NCBI GenBank assembly: GCA_023238725.1
Contig: CM041553.1
Coordinates: 10,191,001-10,255,000 of the forward strand
Length of the DNA: 64,000 bases
Source of the DNA: Scortum barcoo
Lineage: Eukaryota; Chordata; Actinopteri; Centrarchiformes; Terapontidae
Direction: 5' to 3'
Shown here: positions 26,040-40,932 of the stretch, piece by piece
Position numbering within the stretch: the stretch's first letter is position 1
Layout: each line of letters starts with the position of its first letter
Notes under the pieces: generated by a model
What the model was told of the DNA's origin: nothing
The model's database searches: none
What the model saw: only the letters and a program-made list of their open reading frames with translations
Made by a program: the position numbers and the translations under genes

Positions 26040-28295
26040 TTAGTACAACTTTTCCCATAAAATAGTGATGCAATGTCTCTTGTTGCAGGGACCATGAAAA
26101 GTTAGCTGTGTGGAGTGACATACCCTTTTGGTGGGTGTGAGGGTGCTGTAGACTTGGTCTTTATCCTCCGTAAATGGATTGAGAGTTTCATAGACTCCAT
26201 CAGGACCTGCACTCTGTGGGAATGAAACATGTTAGAATACAAAAAGTATTACGTGGTGTCAATTCTGTCTTCTCAGCCATAACTTCATCCATAGTTTTTC
26301 TCTATATTTGTTTTTTGATGCAAAACACAACACACACAGGAGCAACCAACTAATGATGACAGTCTGTCTCCATCTTTGTTTTTTCTGAAGTCCTGTTTGA
26401 TCATGCAAGTTTCTGTCAGATCCTGAGTACCTGGAATTAGCTCTCTGAAATTGAGTAGGATGTTTAGCCTAAGTGTTTGGTTCTGTATCTTGACCGAGTC
26501 ATCTGGTGTGTGCCTTCTTACAGTTAAAATTTTTGTTGCTATCTCTGTGGTTTCCCCATAGACTGTTTAAAAGAACAGGATGTATTTTCTGGGTTTGAAA
26601 AGTGAGGTTATTGCAGAAGTGCCTTAAACGTACATTCTTTCTAAGGACCAACAGGTGTGACTCCACTGGTTACAACAAGTACAATTGTATCAGAGTCTAT
26701 GAGAAAATGCTCCTAATTCTCACTTGATTTATTAGCACAGTAAAACATTTTTTAATTAGTTTATGGTCTCAAAATGCCTTGATGTTTCAAAACGGGAGTC
26801 TAACCCTAACCCACATTTTAGGTCACTGAAAATGTATGTTGATGAAAAGTTTAGAGTTTTCAGTGTTGATGTGTGGACATGTAAAAAGGAGCATTTCAGG
26901 AACCGTCAAGTCACAATCTCATTTAACTCACAGCCATTTTTGCATTTGTAATGAGCATGCAGCTGAAAGAGAAACATCACGGGTTCATTTATGGTGTTGG
27001 CACTGCTAGATCTAATTACATATTAAGTTGTCACATAAACATAAATACATTTAGAATCAACTAGTCTTTTTAAAGGAAAATAAGATCACTACACATTCTC
27101 ATGATATTCTTCATGTCTGTATCTGGTAAGTATCACTCACATAGACTTCAGAATTTGCCTGCATGCTTTTTTTGGGCGTTTGGAACTGTTTTTGTGTTCT
27201 CTAGGCACAGATATATTTTGTAAAACAAAGATGGTGTGGACACACCTTTTTGTTTTAAAGGATGGGAAACATGCATGCATTGGGACTATGACTAAGTGAA
27301 GACATTATTGATATGAGGATTCTTTTGCTAGGAACAAGCTAATTTTGTTGTCAGTGCAAGTGATTTTCACTTGGTGAATAACAAAAAAAATCATTTCAAG
27401 GAATTCTTTATGAGTTGAATTGTCACTAATTCTTGGTAGATTGGTCCTTGTGATGTTCTGGGTGGTTTTAATCATCCACTGCAGAACCTTCTTGTCTGGG
27501 CTGTGCACATGCCATGTTTCCAATAACTTACTCCACATAGAAATATACATTTTGCAGTTTTCTCCTAGGCGTATCAGGTATTGCTCAAAATACTGGTGTG
27601 TCATTATCTAAAAGAGAGGATTGGCTTTCTCATCAAAGGATGACAACAAAGTTCCGCCCGATGTGTGTTGTGCAATATGAATATTTTACTCGAGCCACTC
27701 TGGTATGTGACTTAAACCAAGCACCTGAAAAGCCTCTAGGAACTCAACAGTACTGTCTCTTGTCATTGCTGTGTAAACAGTAATTAAAAATATATAAAGA
27801 CTTGATATTCTATATTTTTTGTGGACATCTACTCAGAGCTCAGTGTCCTAAACAGCATGAACGTAAGAAATGACTCAAAATTGCAAACCTCACCTCTCTG
27901 GTGTCTTCTTGTGAGGTTGTAACAACCACTGAAAAACATACAAGACAGAATTTGTTAATCTGATTGGCCAAAATAATGGAATTGGATGACATATAATATG
28001 AATAAGGTACAGTGGCACTCTGGGATGTTTTGGTGCACGAGGCAAACTCTCCCACAGATCCCTTCTCAAAGATCTTATAACAGTCACTATGGACAGTTGT
28101 TGTCAATTAGAGTAAAAGGCATCCACACATGGTAAGGTAGTTGCCTTTGTCACCTGTATCACAAACTGCCACTATATTCAGTCAGTTTGTTTGTCTTACT
28201 TATTTGTTGCTTCATCATCTTCCTGGTAAGCATCACTGCCACTATGACTAAGGATATTATAAAAATGGAGCCTACAATGAAATATGGTGTATTTT
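26040..28295 (-). pseudogene. Ectodomain-less receptor cassette: transmembrane, linker and YxxL tail exons
   Basis: Duplicate of the 3' half of gene 2, lying downstream of gene 3. Exons: 28295-28200 (transmembrane, 96 nt), 27928-27894 (exon 5, 35 nt, without the 2-bp insertion of gene 2) and 26213-26124 (tail, identical over 90 nt to gene 2), continuing open to a TAA at 26042-26040 if the GTATGT donor is not used. The phases run 1, 0, 0, so the cassette is intact and could be spliced onto the exons 1-3 of gene 3. No signal-peptide or V exon of its own is present between it and gene 3. Four differences from gene 2 in the transmembrane exon all change amino acids (A/T, F/S, S/F, L/I). It may be a dead remnant, or the working 3' end of gene 3 transcripts. 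Confidence 0.65.
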
Positions 28296-28732
28296 CTGGC
28301 CAAAGAGAGAGAAGGAGAAAGATTAATCACACTTCTTTGTAAACTTTACTGTAGGTATATGCCTGGGTTAGCTTAAATACTAATCATTTCTAAATGACTT
28401 AGAACCTGAAAATACAGTAATACAGTAAAATTATTGTCAGTGTTAAGATATCCAGATTCATGGGCAAGCACCAGGTTAATAAATAAACGCTTTAGACAAA
28501 GGATGAGTGTTTAAACATGGATTCATTTGATCATTTTTTCAACCAATTTGAAATATTTTGGTTTTCATTTCAAATCAAAAAGCTTTCTTGAGTATGGTCT
28601 GCCTTATTGTCTTTTTCATTTAAAGAATTAAAGTAGTTCATTTTATTTTAGTTTATGTTGTCATTAATTCTTTAAATTTTACTGTTGTCTTCTTCTTGTT
28701 GTCCTTTTGTCCACTGAACTGTTTTTTGTTAA

Positions 28733-30190
<1,458 letters not shown>

Positions 30191-31080
30191 TACTTCATAC
30201 CAGCTCCTTGTGTGGCTGATGCAGCAGGTGTAATCGTAGAATGGATGATGTATGCTGTAGATGGATCAGTAATAATATGTAAGCCATCTGAAGATGTAGT
30301 GGGGATGTTTGTAACTGCAAATGAGAGAGTTGAAGCATCAGTGACTGCTGTTGGAGTTGTCTTGGGACTGGAAGGCTCAGCTGAAAATAACAAACACATT
30401 ATATTTTAATGTATCGACTATTTGGACAGTTATTACTTTTTGATAAAGGAGTGGTATTCTTTGAAATAAAAATGAAGGGCTTAAACTTACCATCTGTAAC
30501 TTGAAGATTCACCTCTCTGTATGAATCTTAGCCAAATCTCTCCACTCTGCATTGATATTTCTTAGCGTCTGACTTTTGGAGATTAGTGAAAGTCACAAAT
30601 AAACCATCTGCACTGTTAGTTAACTCTATTCGGTTCTTACGTTCGGTCGTTTTATATGCTGCTTTGACAATGATGTCTTTGTCCTTGCATGGACTTTTAC
30701 AAAGGTACTTAACATTAGATTTTACATCACTCCATGTTTTCCAGCCAGAGCATTTGACCGTCACATTTTCACCAACACGGCCGCTCACGTCGAGAGTCAT
30801 CATTCCCACAAAACACAGAGCTATAAGTGGAAATACAGGAAACATTTTTTGTCATTGCAATTATGTTAGTGGCTAAATGAATTCAGATATACACATTTCT
30901 TGAAAAAAAAAATCTCCTAACTGCTGCAACATTTATACACAAGCAGTAACAGCACATGCAAATACAGAGAATGCAGAAAAAATAAACTCACCAGAAAAAA
31001 GACAGGAACACACATAGATTTTTAACATAGTGTAAATGGCAGACAACAGTCAGTCCAACTACAGTCTTTAAAGTATTTAT

Positions 31081-31092
31081 GGCTTCCTCTTT
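31081..31092 (-). promoter_or_regulatory. PU.1/ETS-like site upstream of gene 3
   Basis: The minus strand reads AAAGAGGAAGCC about 55 nt upstream of the gene 3 start codon, at the same relative place as in gene 1. In gene 2 the equivalent stretch near 24005-24025 has changed to GAGAAGAAGGGGAAGT, keeping only the distal GGAAGT. Confidence 0.4.
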
Positions 31093-32154
31093 CACTAACT
31101 CTTTCAAAGGCTTAGGCATCTCCTTTTCCTTTGAAAACACACACACACAGCATTACGTTGGTATATACAAATTGTGTTTCTGAATGTTTCTGAAACAAAG
31201 TGTAATACAAATCATGTGGCAGCACATGCAGAAGCAAAGACATTTTGCATCAGTGCGATTCGGTTGTTAATGTGTTGACTCATGAGCAGTATTGTGACAA
31301 TAAATAAAGCAAATTTTATGTCAGAGGATAGAACATAGAAAATACACATTTACTACATTGCATTATAACAAATTTAATCCAAATAATGTGGAAGAATTTT
31401 GAACTCACTTGTGACACTTTTGTGTGGAGTGGGTATGTATAACAGTGTTGTAGCACTTCAATGGGACTTGCAATTTGCTGGAACATTTTCAATGTTATCA
31501 AAGTTGAAGTAGATTAAAAAAATATATATTGAACTGACAATTTATTTGTGCAATATTATATATGTACATTAGGGCCACAAAATGACCAAAATAGAAAAGA
31601 AATTGAAATTAAAATACACATGATTTGTACCAGATGAGCTTGTGACAGGTGATAAAAAGTTAAGAATCATGAGTGGACAAAGACAAAAAGAGGCACAAAA
31701 CAAAGGAAAACAAGAATCTTGCTCGCAGAAAACAATAAATAAAAATGAAGCACAACACACATACTGTATAAAGGACAATCAGGCAAGCCTGGACTGTTTC
31801 CTCCAAAGCACTTTACAAGAAGATCACATATCCGGCCTGTATGTGTCCTGTGTTAGTGGAGTAATGTTAGAAGTGAGAGGGTCATAGCACCACCATGTGC
31901 TCTGCTAAGTCCTGAGACAACAAGCTGACTAACAAATCAGTACATTACGTGTTACTCTGTGCACCATGACAAAAAATGCGGCCATGTCATCCTCCATTAT
32001 AATCATCTCTATGGATGTCATCTAGACAATATATTCATTCTACAAAAATGTGTATTATGTATGTAAAATGGTGATATTTAGAGATTGATTACAAACATAA
32101 ATTTTCCAAATATGTTATTTATGTGTATGTATGTGTAAGTCAACTTCCTCTTTC

Positions 32155-32400
32155 CAGTTAAAGTTGTAGTAGGTAACCTGTATAAAACTTTTAGTGATCT
32201 TGCCAAAACTGTCACTATGTCCTGACACTTGTACATGAAATCAGTGAAAATCTGTAAAAAACAAAATTAGGCTCCTTTGGCTCCACCTGCTGCTCTCAGT
32301 GCCATTTGCAAGAATCTACTGCGCCTAAATCAATACAGCCAGCCAGAGCTAGGAGGGGTATCTGACACAGTGTCAATCACTGCTCCTGCACATTTTCTTT
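32155..32400. repeat. Dispersed repeat, copy 1 (shared with 61715-62090)
   Basis: Begins GTTAAAGTTGTAGTAGGTAAC and contains GGCTCC..GGCTCCACCT, CAAGAATCTACTGC, GTATCTGACA and CTGCTCCTGCAC blocks that recur in the same order near 61727-61830. It looks like a non-autonomous DNA element whose end is TTAAAGYTGTAGTRGG. Confidence 0.55.
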
Positions 32401-35400
32401 TCTCATACTGAGATATATGATGACAAATCATATATCTCAGAAGATGAATTTCACACAAATATATATCCAGGATGCAGGACAAGCCAGTCAGCCACATAAA
32501 TTCAATGTGTTGTGTCTACAACCAAGTGAGGACATGTGCTGCTCACAAATGCTGTTTCTTTGTTTTCTGAGAACTGAACCATACTCTTACAGTGCACTAA
32601 ATTCTGGACTGTTTCTCCTAAAACTTGATTTAAAGTTGACTTGATCTTCACCATCTTCCTGTCCATTTCAAGACTTGCTCAACTATTGACAATTGAAGAT
32701 TTTGACTTGGAACTCAACTGCATCCGGAACATGCAGCTTATTTATGGCTATCCGGCTTATGATGCACGCAGGGGTTGCTCATTGAGATAAGCCAAAAAAA
32801 AAAGGAAAGAAATTACCTCACTGACTCATGCTCTATTCATTGACTTCCTCCAGCCAAAGCAGTTGACTGCGTTTTCTTTATTTTCTTACTCAGTGGCTAT
32901 AAACAGAGACTCCACCCAGTTTCTGATTTTATTGATTGCACATCAGCACAAGTACAGGACACGGACTGTAACATCCTGCAGATCATCAGGACATTTTAAA
33001 CATTTATTATAGGACCTCCCCTCCCCATACCTCACTCTGTACTCTCCTCATCTACAAGGCCAAGTTTCTGGAGCCACAGCAACACACCAAAATTCAGATT
33101 TCCATAATACTCTGTGTATAATCAAACTAAGTACAGAATCAATGCTCCAGTCTTGTAAACAGCATTATTTCTGGAAGTCATTCGGTTATGCATTTATAAA
33201 CAGATTATTCATTTTTCCTATTAGTAGCATTATTGCACGCTTGCTGACATCAAACACCAAACTTAATCAAACATTTATATAAGGAGAGCTGTTGATGCAC
33301 GTCATTACACACAGAGAATGTGGTGTGCCGGCTTTTTAAAACTACAGGAGTGTTTCTATCTTATATAGAACATGAGCAGCCCTTGTGGCACCTTTGTGCA
33401 GACATATAATCGCACCTGCCTTCTTTGTTCTTCTTAGACCACATTGGGACACTTTTTCCGTTACTTTATCTCTTACGGTAGCCACTTTGGTCTCTCCTTG
33501 CCTTCAGGCGACTGTCAGTATGTTCTGGCAGGAAGGTAAATTTATAAAGGATGAGAGAAACGGATGGAAGTGGCCACGACTGACGCCAGCCCTCACAGCA
33601 CTAACTGATAATTCAGTCCTCCCACTTCAACTTCTTTTCATGACTGTGCCTCTGGTTATGAAATTACCAAAAATCTGTTTGCCATTCATGGAAACAGAGC
33701 ACCTTATTTCACCTCCACCTCTCTACTGTCACTCTTCCTCTTTCCATTTCATCTCCTCCCGTGCCCCCCTCCCCTCCCAAAAACCTTTCTCTTGCATACA
33801 TTGTGATTAACCAAACCATTCTCCTTTCTTCAGTAATGTGTCTCCATGTGCAAGGAGGAAATGAGAGAATATTATCTCCATCCTCTACTGGCTTTGACGG
33901 TGCTTGTCGTTCAAATACACACTTTCATCATCCGCTGACAATGCTGGGCCTCTGCTTAGTGTGTGTGTGTGTGTGTAGTTGTACTAGCCTAAATCGTAGA
34001 TAAAGAGAGGTTTGTCAGGGCCGCTCCATTAACGCTGCCACTTGACTCTGCGACACAATGAGTCAACCGCTGTCGTACTGTAACAGTGAAGTGGACATTG
34101 TGTCTGTTTATAATGTTTCATTTATATCGAATATACTCCTAGAGTAAACCGGTTCACAGGTTCAGACAGTCGGAGCTCTGTGCTTCCACCTTCCTCAGCC
34201 GACTTATGATGGGTGGTACCTTTACCTGGCAAAAGGAAAATGGATGAGAACTTCATTCTACACGAGTCAAAATGTTGTACTCCAGTTTAATCACTGTTTA
34301 ATTGTTTAAAAATACGTTTCATGTTGCCAATTCAGTTTAGTTCATTGGGTAAAAAATACCCCTGTTGATCGTAAAGCTCTTGATCTCATGATTTTTATTC
34401 TTTCATACTTCAATCCTACAGTAGGCTCTTCACATGAGAATACTTTCAAACTGTTTTATTCAAACATCTTTTTTCACCCTGTTTAGCCATGTTTGTCATG
34501 AAGTACTTTTGAAATGTCACACGCTTTGATGAAGACCGGTCTGAGTAGTCTTGGTGACATAATGTGCTCCACATCTTCATTCTTCTTCACTAACGCTCTT
34601 CATTCTGCTAGGTCTGGGTCCGCCTCATGTTCTTCAAATCAACTTCAGTGCAGTAAATTGATTTCCACACTATCTTCCTCTTCTGACACGTCCTTGCCTT
34701 TCGTATCATTGACTCTTTCAATCTCTTGTGTTATTTCGCTCCGAGGTTCTCTGGACGCACAGGCTCACATTGCTGGATTCAACTGACATTGTGTAAATGT
34801 GAAGACAATACTGGTGGCTGCTCCTCGATGCATTACTGTTTGTTACACTGGTGGTAGTCCAACAGAGTGAAAGGATGTTTATGATCTTCACAAAAACAGT
34901 ACAGTTCTTATGTGTTAATAAATCATTATAGCCTCATTCTACACCTAGCTAAGTGAGAAATTAGACTGCATCGTTGCTAACTCACAAGAGAGGTTGAGTC
35001 TCATTTGTTTGAGCTGACGTGATAGATGGGCTCTCTATGGATTTTGCAGTGAAAATCTCTCAGATATTACAAATGGATGCCATGTTTCTTTTCCAATTTT
35101 CTAATTCATTGGTTTTAAAATTTGCAAGATTGAATGTGCAAATTAGAGTGTCCATGGAAACAATTAGTATTCTCAGGGTTCTCTAGAGTTGAAACAAAAA
35201 TTCGGTGGGTTTTACTTTATGACTTGCTCGTGACAGAAGACAAGCCTGACCTTTCATCAGGTCTAATAAGGAAAATGGGGGCAACGCCACAATGGCACCA
35301 CTTCAAAACCTAAAGAGATACTTATGGATTTCGGCCCATGATCCCATCGCAGCCCCCATTCTTTCTATGTGGATTTCAAATGCTGGCCTCTATTTCTTTC

Positions 35401-36944
35401 CACAGTCCACAAATATAGATGTCATGTCTGTTGAATTCTCTAAATTGCCCAAAGGTATGTCTAGCGAGTGGATTTTATTCTGTATTAGTCTGTGATTGAT
35501 TGGCTCTGTCTGACTCTGTGGTTCTGCCCAATAAGCCCCTCTCCCTGCAGACATTTTTACTTGACATAGCAGGAAAAGCACAGGTGTTACTGTGTTATCA
35601 GTGGCTCTGTTTTATTCAAGCCCTGGCAGTGTGACAGTGAATGCTCAGCGGTTGCAGGGCTTCAGCAACCCATCACGCTGACAACCAGGTTGGTCAAGAG
35701 AGTAAATGAATTGGATCACGTCAATGTCAGAATGCATGAGATGGGCATATGATAAAGTTTTTGTGGTTGTCTTGGACACAAGTGAAAAGCTATCCGAACT
35801 CAGACAGGCGGTGAGTTATTGTACACTTTGTCACTCAGGGTGTAACCGAACACCGCTGTTCTATATGAGGCGCAATTTTTCCCATGTGCACCTGAAAAGC
35901 AAACAAAGACGCTGCGTTTGTCTTACTTGTAGCTACCTGTATCTCACAATAATTCATCATAGTGCAGCTGCAGTGTGGTAAAATATGTCAAAACATTTTA
36001 AATGGCTCCATCTGGAAATGGATAAAGACATCACAAATGGGGAAGGAGTAGAAACTTAAAAAAAAAAAAAAACCCACTATAAAACAAAATGAGGATTGAG
36101 GCTGAGAACAGAGAAGGTCTTCATGTTACAGTACAGGGGGGAAATTCTCACTTTTATAAACTTGCTCCATTACTGTCAACAGGCTTATGGGTCAATGGGC
36201 ACAATTGAAATGACAATAAAATAAAGTGCCGGCCTCTGAATGCTTTCCACTCAGACGTGTGTGTTTGCTAACATATCTGTGTATTTCGGTGTCTGTGTGT
36301 TTGGGTCTGTTTGCGTTTATAAAGATGTTCCATTTTACGATTGAGTCCTGAACTCGCAACACTTCAATACATCATTTTATGACTACCACTTAAAACCATT
36401 GACAGGAAAGGCAGAAAAGGGAGGAGACAGAGGGAGAGAGAAAAAACAGGGGAATTCATTTTGCAGTAGAATGAGTGAAAGAATGAAAAAAACATGCAAA
36501 ATTGAAATGATGCAGAGAGACTGATTGTTGCTTTTTCTTATAAACCTGTCCTGAAGGAAAGTTTAATCACTATAATACTGAATGCATATATGTAATCCTG
36601 TTATCACAAGTAAATAATAAAGACTTTCATTTTATTAAATGTATTACTTTATTAAATTAATACATTTATTACTCTAGTGCGTGAATCATCAGTGTTTTTT
36701 TTTTTTCATCAGGTCAAAACTGCTGCAGCACATAGCAACAGCATAACTAAAGGCTGAGTTGAACACTGTTTTCAAGAACACCTTGATTGGAATAAACCGG
36801 CCTATTCAGAGAGCAATATTGTAAGGAAGATGCATAATCAAAATCAAGACTCGTATACCCAATACTCATAATGTAAACACTTTCTCGGACAACTAATTAA
36901 AAAAATTTATGTCTACTTATCTTTGCATATTCATCCACCTACTG

Positions 36945-37010
36945 AAGTCAGAGATCAGAATCAGACTACTTTATTTATCCCCAGGGGAAAATGTGGTGTT
37001 TGATTTCTGC
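36945..37010. repeat. Teleost dispersed repeat motif
   Basis: AATCAGACTACTTTATTTAT followed by CCCCAGGGGAAA resembles the very common fish motif CTTTATT(G/A)ATCCCC..GGGAAA found at LINE/SINE ends. Too short to classify. Confidence 0.4.
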
Positions 37011-39689
37011 CCTTTTTGCCCATGTATGATCTGTTACCTTAAGTTTTGTAAATCAGTGAATGCATTCTGGGTTTTTCATGGACATATATTTGGCAAAACA
37101 GCTGTTTGCGGCTGCTTTGTGTCTATGGAGTAGCACATACAGGTTATATAGTTGGGTACATTTCACTACAGTGTTCTGAAACAGTCTCTGATGATGTATG
37201 TCACGTTTAGCAGATAAAATTTCTGCTCAGAGAAAGTAAAACATGATTGACATTTTTCAGGTGTAGGCACTCAAAGCATTCAGTTAAGATTGGGAGAAGG
37301 CTGTGGTCTTGGTTAAAAATTGAAGACACTGGTTTAAAGCAAGAGACACGACATGTTCACTTTATTAACATTTTACAAAAACCACAGTCGTTCTCCAACC
37401 TCAACAAAACTGCTTTCGTTGGCTAAATCTAACCACATGCTGGATTGATGAATGCAAACCATGGTCCCAAATTTAGCATGAACAGCTCATCTGAGCTTCT
37501 AGGTAGGACAAAGTGGTTGCTGAAAACTGAAACTTTAACAGCCTATTAACAAAGACTGTAGTTTATTTCCTGTAGTTTATTTATTAGTGTGTACCTGCGA
37601 AAACATGTTTTATGTGTATTAGGAAAAGAAAAATTTATTCCGTATTTCAAATGTTTTGTCTGTAAATTCTTTCTAAATTGTATCTGCACAGCTCTAAAGC
37701 CGACAAAATATGAAATGTAAAATGAAATCATGTGAAATAACATTGAGTTGTCTGTAACATATGAAGTTGTTTAGCTTGCAATCATCAGGAGGGCACTTTC
37801 ATTTTTCTTGGCGACACATTGTTTAACATAAACAGACACCACTTAGTAACATAAAAGCGATAATGCACTAATTTCACAACACTGAAGACTCCAGAGATTC
37901 TCTTTAAAAACAATATTATTTTATTTTGTATTTTATAGGTATTGTTATATACATGGCATAATTTGTGCTTTTTTATTATCAAGAATAAAACCATAAGGGA
38001 ACACATCAGAAAATTAAACTTTAAACCAGGATTGAATTGTTCTTTTTTCAGCTGGATATACCGAGAGTTCTACAAAACCAGGAGAGAAGGGGAAGAAAAA
38101 GACATAAAATTAAATAGATAGATAGGTAGATTGATAAATAGATAGATTTTTTCCAGAGACACTTGCAGATGGTCCACTGAGGGTAGTGTGAACGTTCAAA
38201 CTGTGATGTGCTTTTACCAACAGCAGCAAAGGCACCTGTGTATCACTTTGTTTTAAAAAAGAAAGTACGCCTCAGGGCCTTAATCCAGTTGAGTCCATAC
38301 ACATACAACCAAATCCATCCATAACTTCTTGCCGTGGGATTTCTGCCACAAAATTTTTGGATTTCCTGTGGTATCCATCCATCGCAGAGGTGGGGTGATA
38401 GGTTAGCTAGCTTGAGGCCGTTCAAACTGAACATCAACATCTGACACTGTTTGAATATATAAAAAGTAACCCCCAAATTAACATTTCAGACCGTCTTAAC
38501 TTTTCTGTCTTAGGTTGTAGAACTTTTGATAGGGGGCATAGTGTGAGGGACATTTTTCCTGATATTTGAGTTTGAGACGGCCAAAGGAGATTGAGGAGTA
38601 AAGCAATAACAAATACAATGTGGAGACAAGATCAAGATATGTCATTTGGTGAGTGATGGGTAAGAGATGAAAGACAAGATAACAAGATAAGACACTATTT
38701 AGACATGTATAAACTTTAAGAAGGAACAAAAAGGAGAGTGAGAGCAGAAACGTCTCTCAGTGACAAAAAAAAAGGAGGAACAGGCATGAGTGAGAGGAGC
38801 GAGGGCTTGGGAAAAATAGTAGAAAGGTTATTCAAAAACAATGAAGAAAAGAGTCCGACAGACAAGGAACACGGGATGAAGATGTATAATACTCCATAAC
38901 AAGACCAAAATTGGTCTGGCCATCACCCGACTGCAGCCTCTGCCTGACTGGAGGTTGGCCCCATAATATAAAATGGTGGGATTGCTACAGCACCCACCTG
39001 AGCCTTAATTTAACATAGGACTCACTTTCCTCTTCTTTTCTTTATTTCATTTGCTTTCTCTCTCTAACAAAAAAAGAGAATATGCCCATATAGAATGACT
39101 CCCAAGGGACGGAAACCAAATGAGGTGGGAACAGACTCGAAGGGGGAGAAATCCTACACCTGGTACAGCTGTGACGGTTAGTAAAGCAAAAACAACGTCC
39201 AGCGGAAGGAAGCAGGTAGAACAATGTTTTCTGTTCTTTTTAACCAGGCTGGAGGAAGAAAGAGGATAGGCTGGATAATGCTGTCTTTACCAGTCCAGTG
39301 CAGGTAGATGCATAGACCAAAATAAACCAGAGCATAGAGAAAAGATAACGGAGAGCAGCAGCAAAATATGGAAAGATAAAGGATTAGAGAGATGTCAAAG
39401 GTTAAAGGAACAAAGAACCAAGAGATTAAAAACAAGTTAAAGATTTGATTTGAAGAAAAAGAAAAAAAAAGGAAATCAAAGTAGATGTTAAAAATATATA
39501 TATGGGTGGTGGTTTTGGTGGTGGTGGGAGGAGCTGGTGAATGCGAGGTTGAAGCACAATTATTTGCATTAGTTATCCTCTGAAAAGTGGGGTCGGAGAG
39601 CATATTCACTATCAGGTGTAGATTAATGCGGAAGGGTTACACGTCAACATTTGGGTTGAGAAATTAGAGGGGGAGGAGGGGGAAGGCCT

Positions 39690-40400
39690 TTCTGGTATAT
39701 ATTGGTCCATTAGCTAGCCTTAGCTTCCCACTAGACTAAACCATTGTCTGATTTTACTCATTAGCTTCCCGCAGGGCTGAGCCATGGTTCACACTGATGT
39801 CTGTCAGCCAACTGAGTCCTTGTCCATGCCCTTGCTGGCGGTTTTGGAGTCCATCGCCATGTGGGCTTACCCTAACAAGTGCAGGAGACCAGGACATTTT
39901 GGTCATACAGTGAACACACAACTCACTTTTATTGTAAGAGAGTTTGCTGTTCTCAGGAAAGCCCCAAATGCACAAAGAAACCGTCATGACAGCAGTTCAG
40001 CAGTGGCAGAGACAGCCAACGACGTCAAAGACGCCAGGCTGAAACCGCCGGTCCACGTCCAGGAGCGGTCATAGCGTTTTTACCACCAGCTAACATTGTT
40101 GGCTTTTACCTCTCACCAAGTGATCCGTCCTCTTGACTAGCATTAGCTACTGACCAATCCATATTAATTTTGGTCGGTGAGCTAGCAGTAGCTTCTCACC
40201 AAGCTCTAGTCCATGTTGATTCAGTCCTTTAGCTGGCATCAGCTTCACACCAAGCCACAGTCCGTGTTGATTTGGTCTGTTAGCAAGCATTAGCTTCCTG
40301 CCAAGCTGTAATCCATATAATTCAATTGCTAAACGGACATGAACTTCTCGCCATGCTACAGTCCATGTTGATTCAGTCTGTTGGCTAGCGTTAGCTTCAA
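39690..40400 (-). repeat. Degenerate 51-bp minisatellite downstream of the sgcz stop codon
   Basis: Units begin AGCTTC, continue with ACCAAGC and GTCCATGTTGATTCAGT blocks and end in TTAGCTGGCAT-like sequence. Four successive units at about 40187-40390 are 50-51 bp long, and more diverged units are recognisable down to about 39700. The array sits just downstream of the sgcz stop codon and is likely within the 3' UTR. Candidate minus-strand AATAAA signals are at 39933-39928 and 39046-39041. Confidence 0.65.
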
Positions 40401-40450
40401 ACTCTAAAAGTCCATATGTCCTGTCCTGGCTGTCTGTCAGCCTCCCACTT

Positions 40451-40657
40451 TCAGCTCCAGAGACAAAAGTTACTGGTGGTTTGGCAGGTAGAGCCTTTCT
40501 CAGCCGGGGAGAGGTAGAGCTTGCCGTTAGCGCAGGCACAAAGCTCGTACACAGTCTGTTTAGTGTAGGTGGTTCCTGCTGGCGCCCCCTCCAGGGGGTC
40601 CACAGCACTGCCGAGGGGAATGTTGCCCAGCCTGATGGTGTTGGCGTCTAGAAAGAT
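40451..40657 (-). CDS. sgcz: zeta-sarcoglycan, last coding exon
   Basis: Encodes the C-terminal 68 residues of zeta-sarcoglycan, a type II membrane protein of the sarcoglycan part of the dystrophin-glycoprotein complex, which links the muscle cytoskeleton to the extracellular matrix. The exon starts after a CCGCAG acceptor in phase 0 with IFLDANTIRLGN, runs through a variable linker, then gives the cysteine-rich family end: QTVYELCACANGKLYLSP, a further Cys pair and the terminal FCLWS. The SNxCLWS ending and GEIFL junction match zeta better than delta or gamma sarcoglycan as I remember those families. The linker is acidic/proline-rich rather than the serine run of the mammalian protein. Stop codon TGA at 40453-40451. 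The upstream partner is the exon at 55594-55717. Confidence 0.9.
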   Translation of the reverse strand: MFLDANTIRLGNIPLGSAVDPLEGAPAGTTYTKQTVYELCACANGKLYLSPAEKGSTCQTTSNFCLWS

Positions 40658-40932
40658 CTGCGGAAATAAAAGATAGATGACTTAGAAAACTCTGATTTGA
40701 GAGCAATGAATGGCGAACAAAAGAACAACCAAAAAGAAAGTAATACGAAAGACAATAACACAGAATTATATATAAAACATGAAAATGGATACACAGAAGT
40801 TGATATTACAGCTGTAGGGGACTGCGCTCACATGGATTGTCTTGGCACCTAAAATAACACAGAAAAACTGAAGGGGAGAAAGTTATGTTTTCGAAAAAAA
40901 ATGAAAAGAAACTGGGGTTGTGGATACAGAGA

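Larger units (their letters stand above)
31093..39689. other. No supported gene between the receptor cluster and sgcz
   Basis: Apart from the repeats listed, I see no exon with recognisable protein similarity. A 141-codon open frame at 33385-33810 has no domain features. A 42-codon hydrophilic open stretch on the minus strand near 34661-34760 is too short to call. Confidence 0.55.

Noticed and set aside
33385..33810. 141-codon plus-strand open frame
   Set aside because: No domain, no signal of coding composition, no splice partners recognised.
34661..34760. Acidic 42-codon open stretch on the minus strand
   Set aside because: Hydrophilic and gene-like in composition, but no start, no clear splice sites and no recognisable family; could be a decayed transposon fragment.
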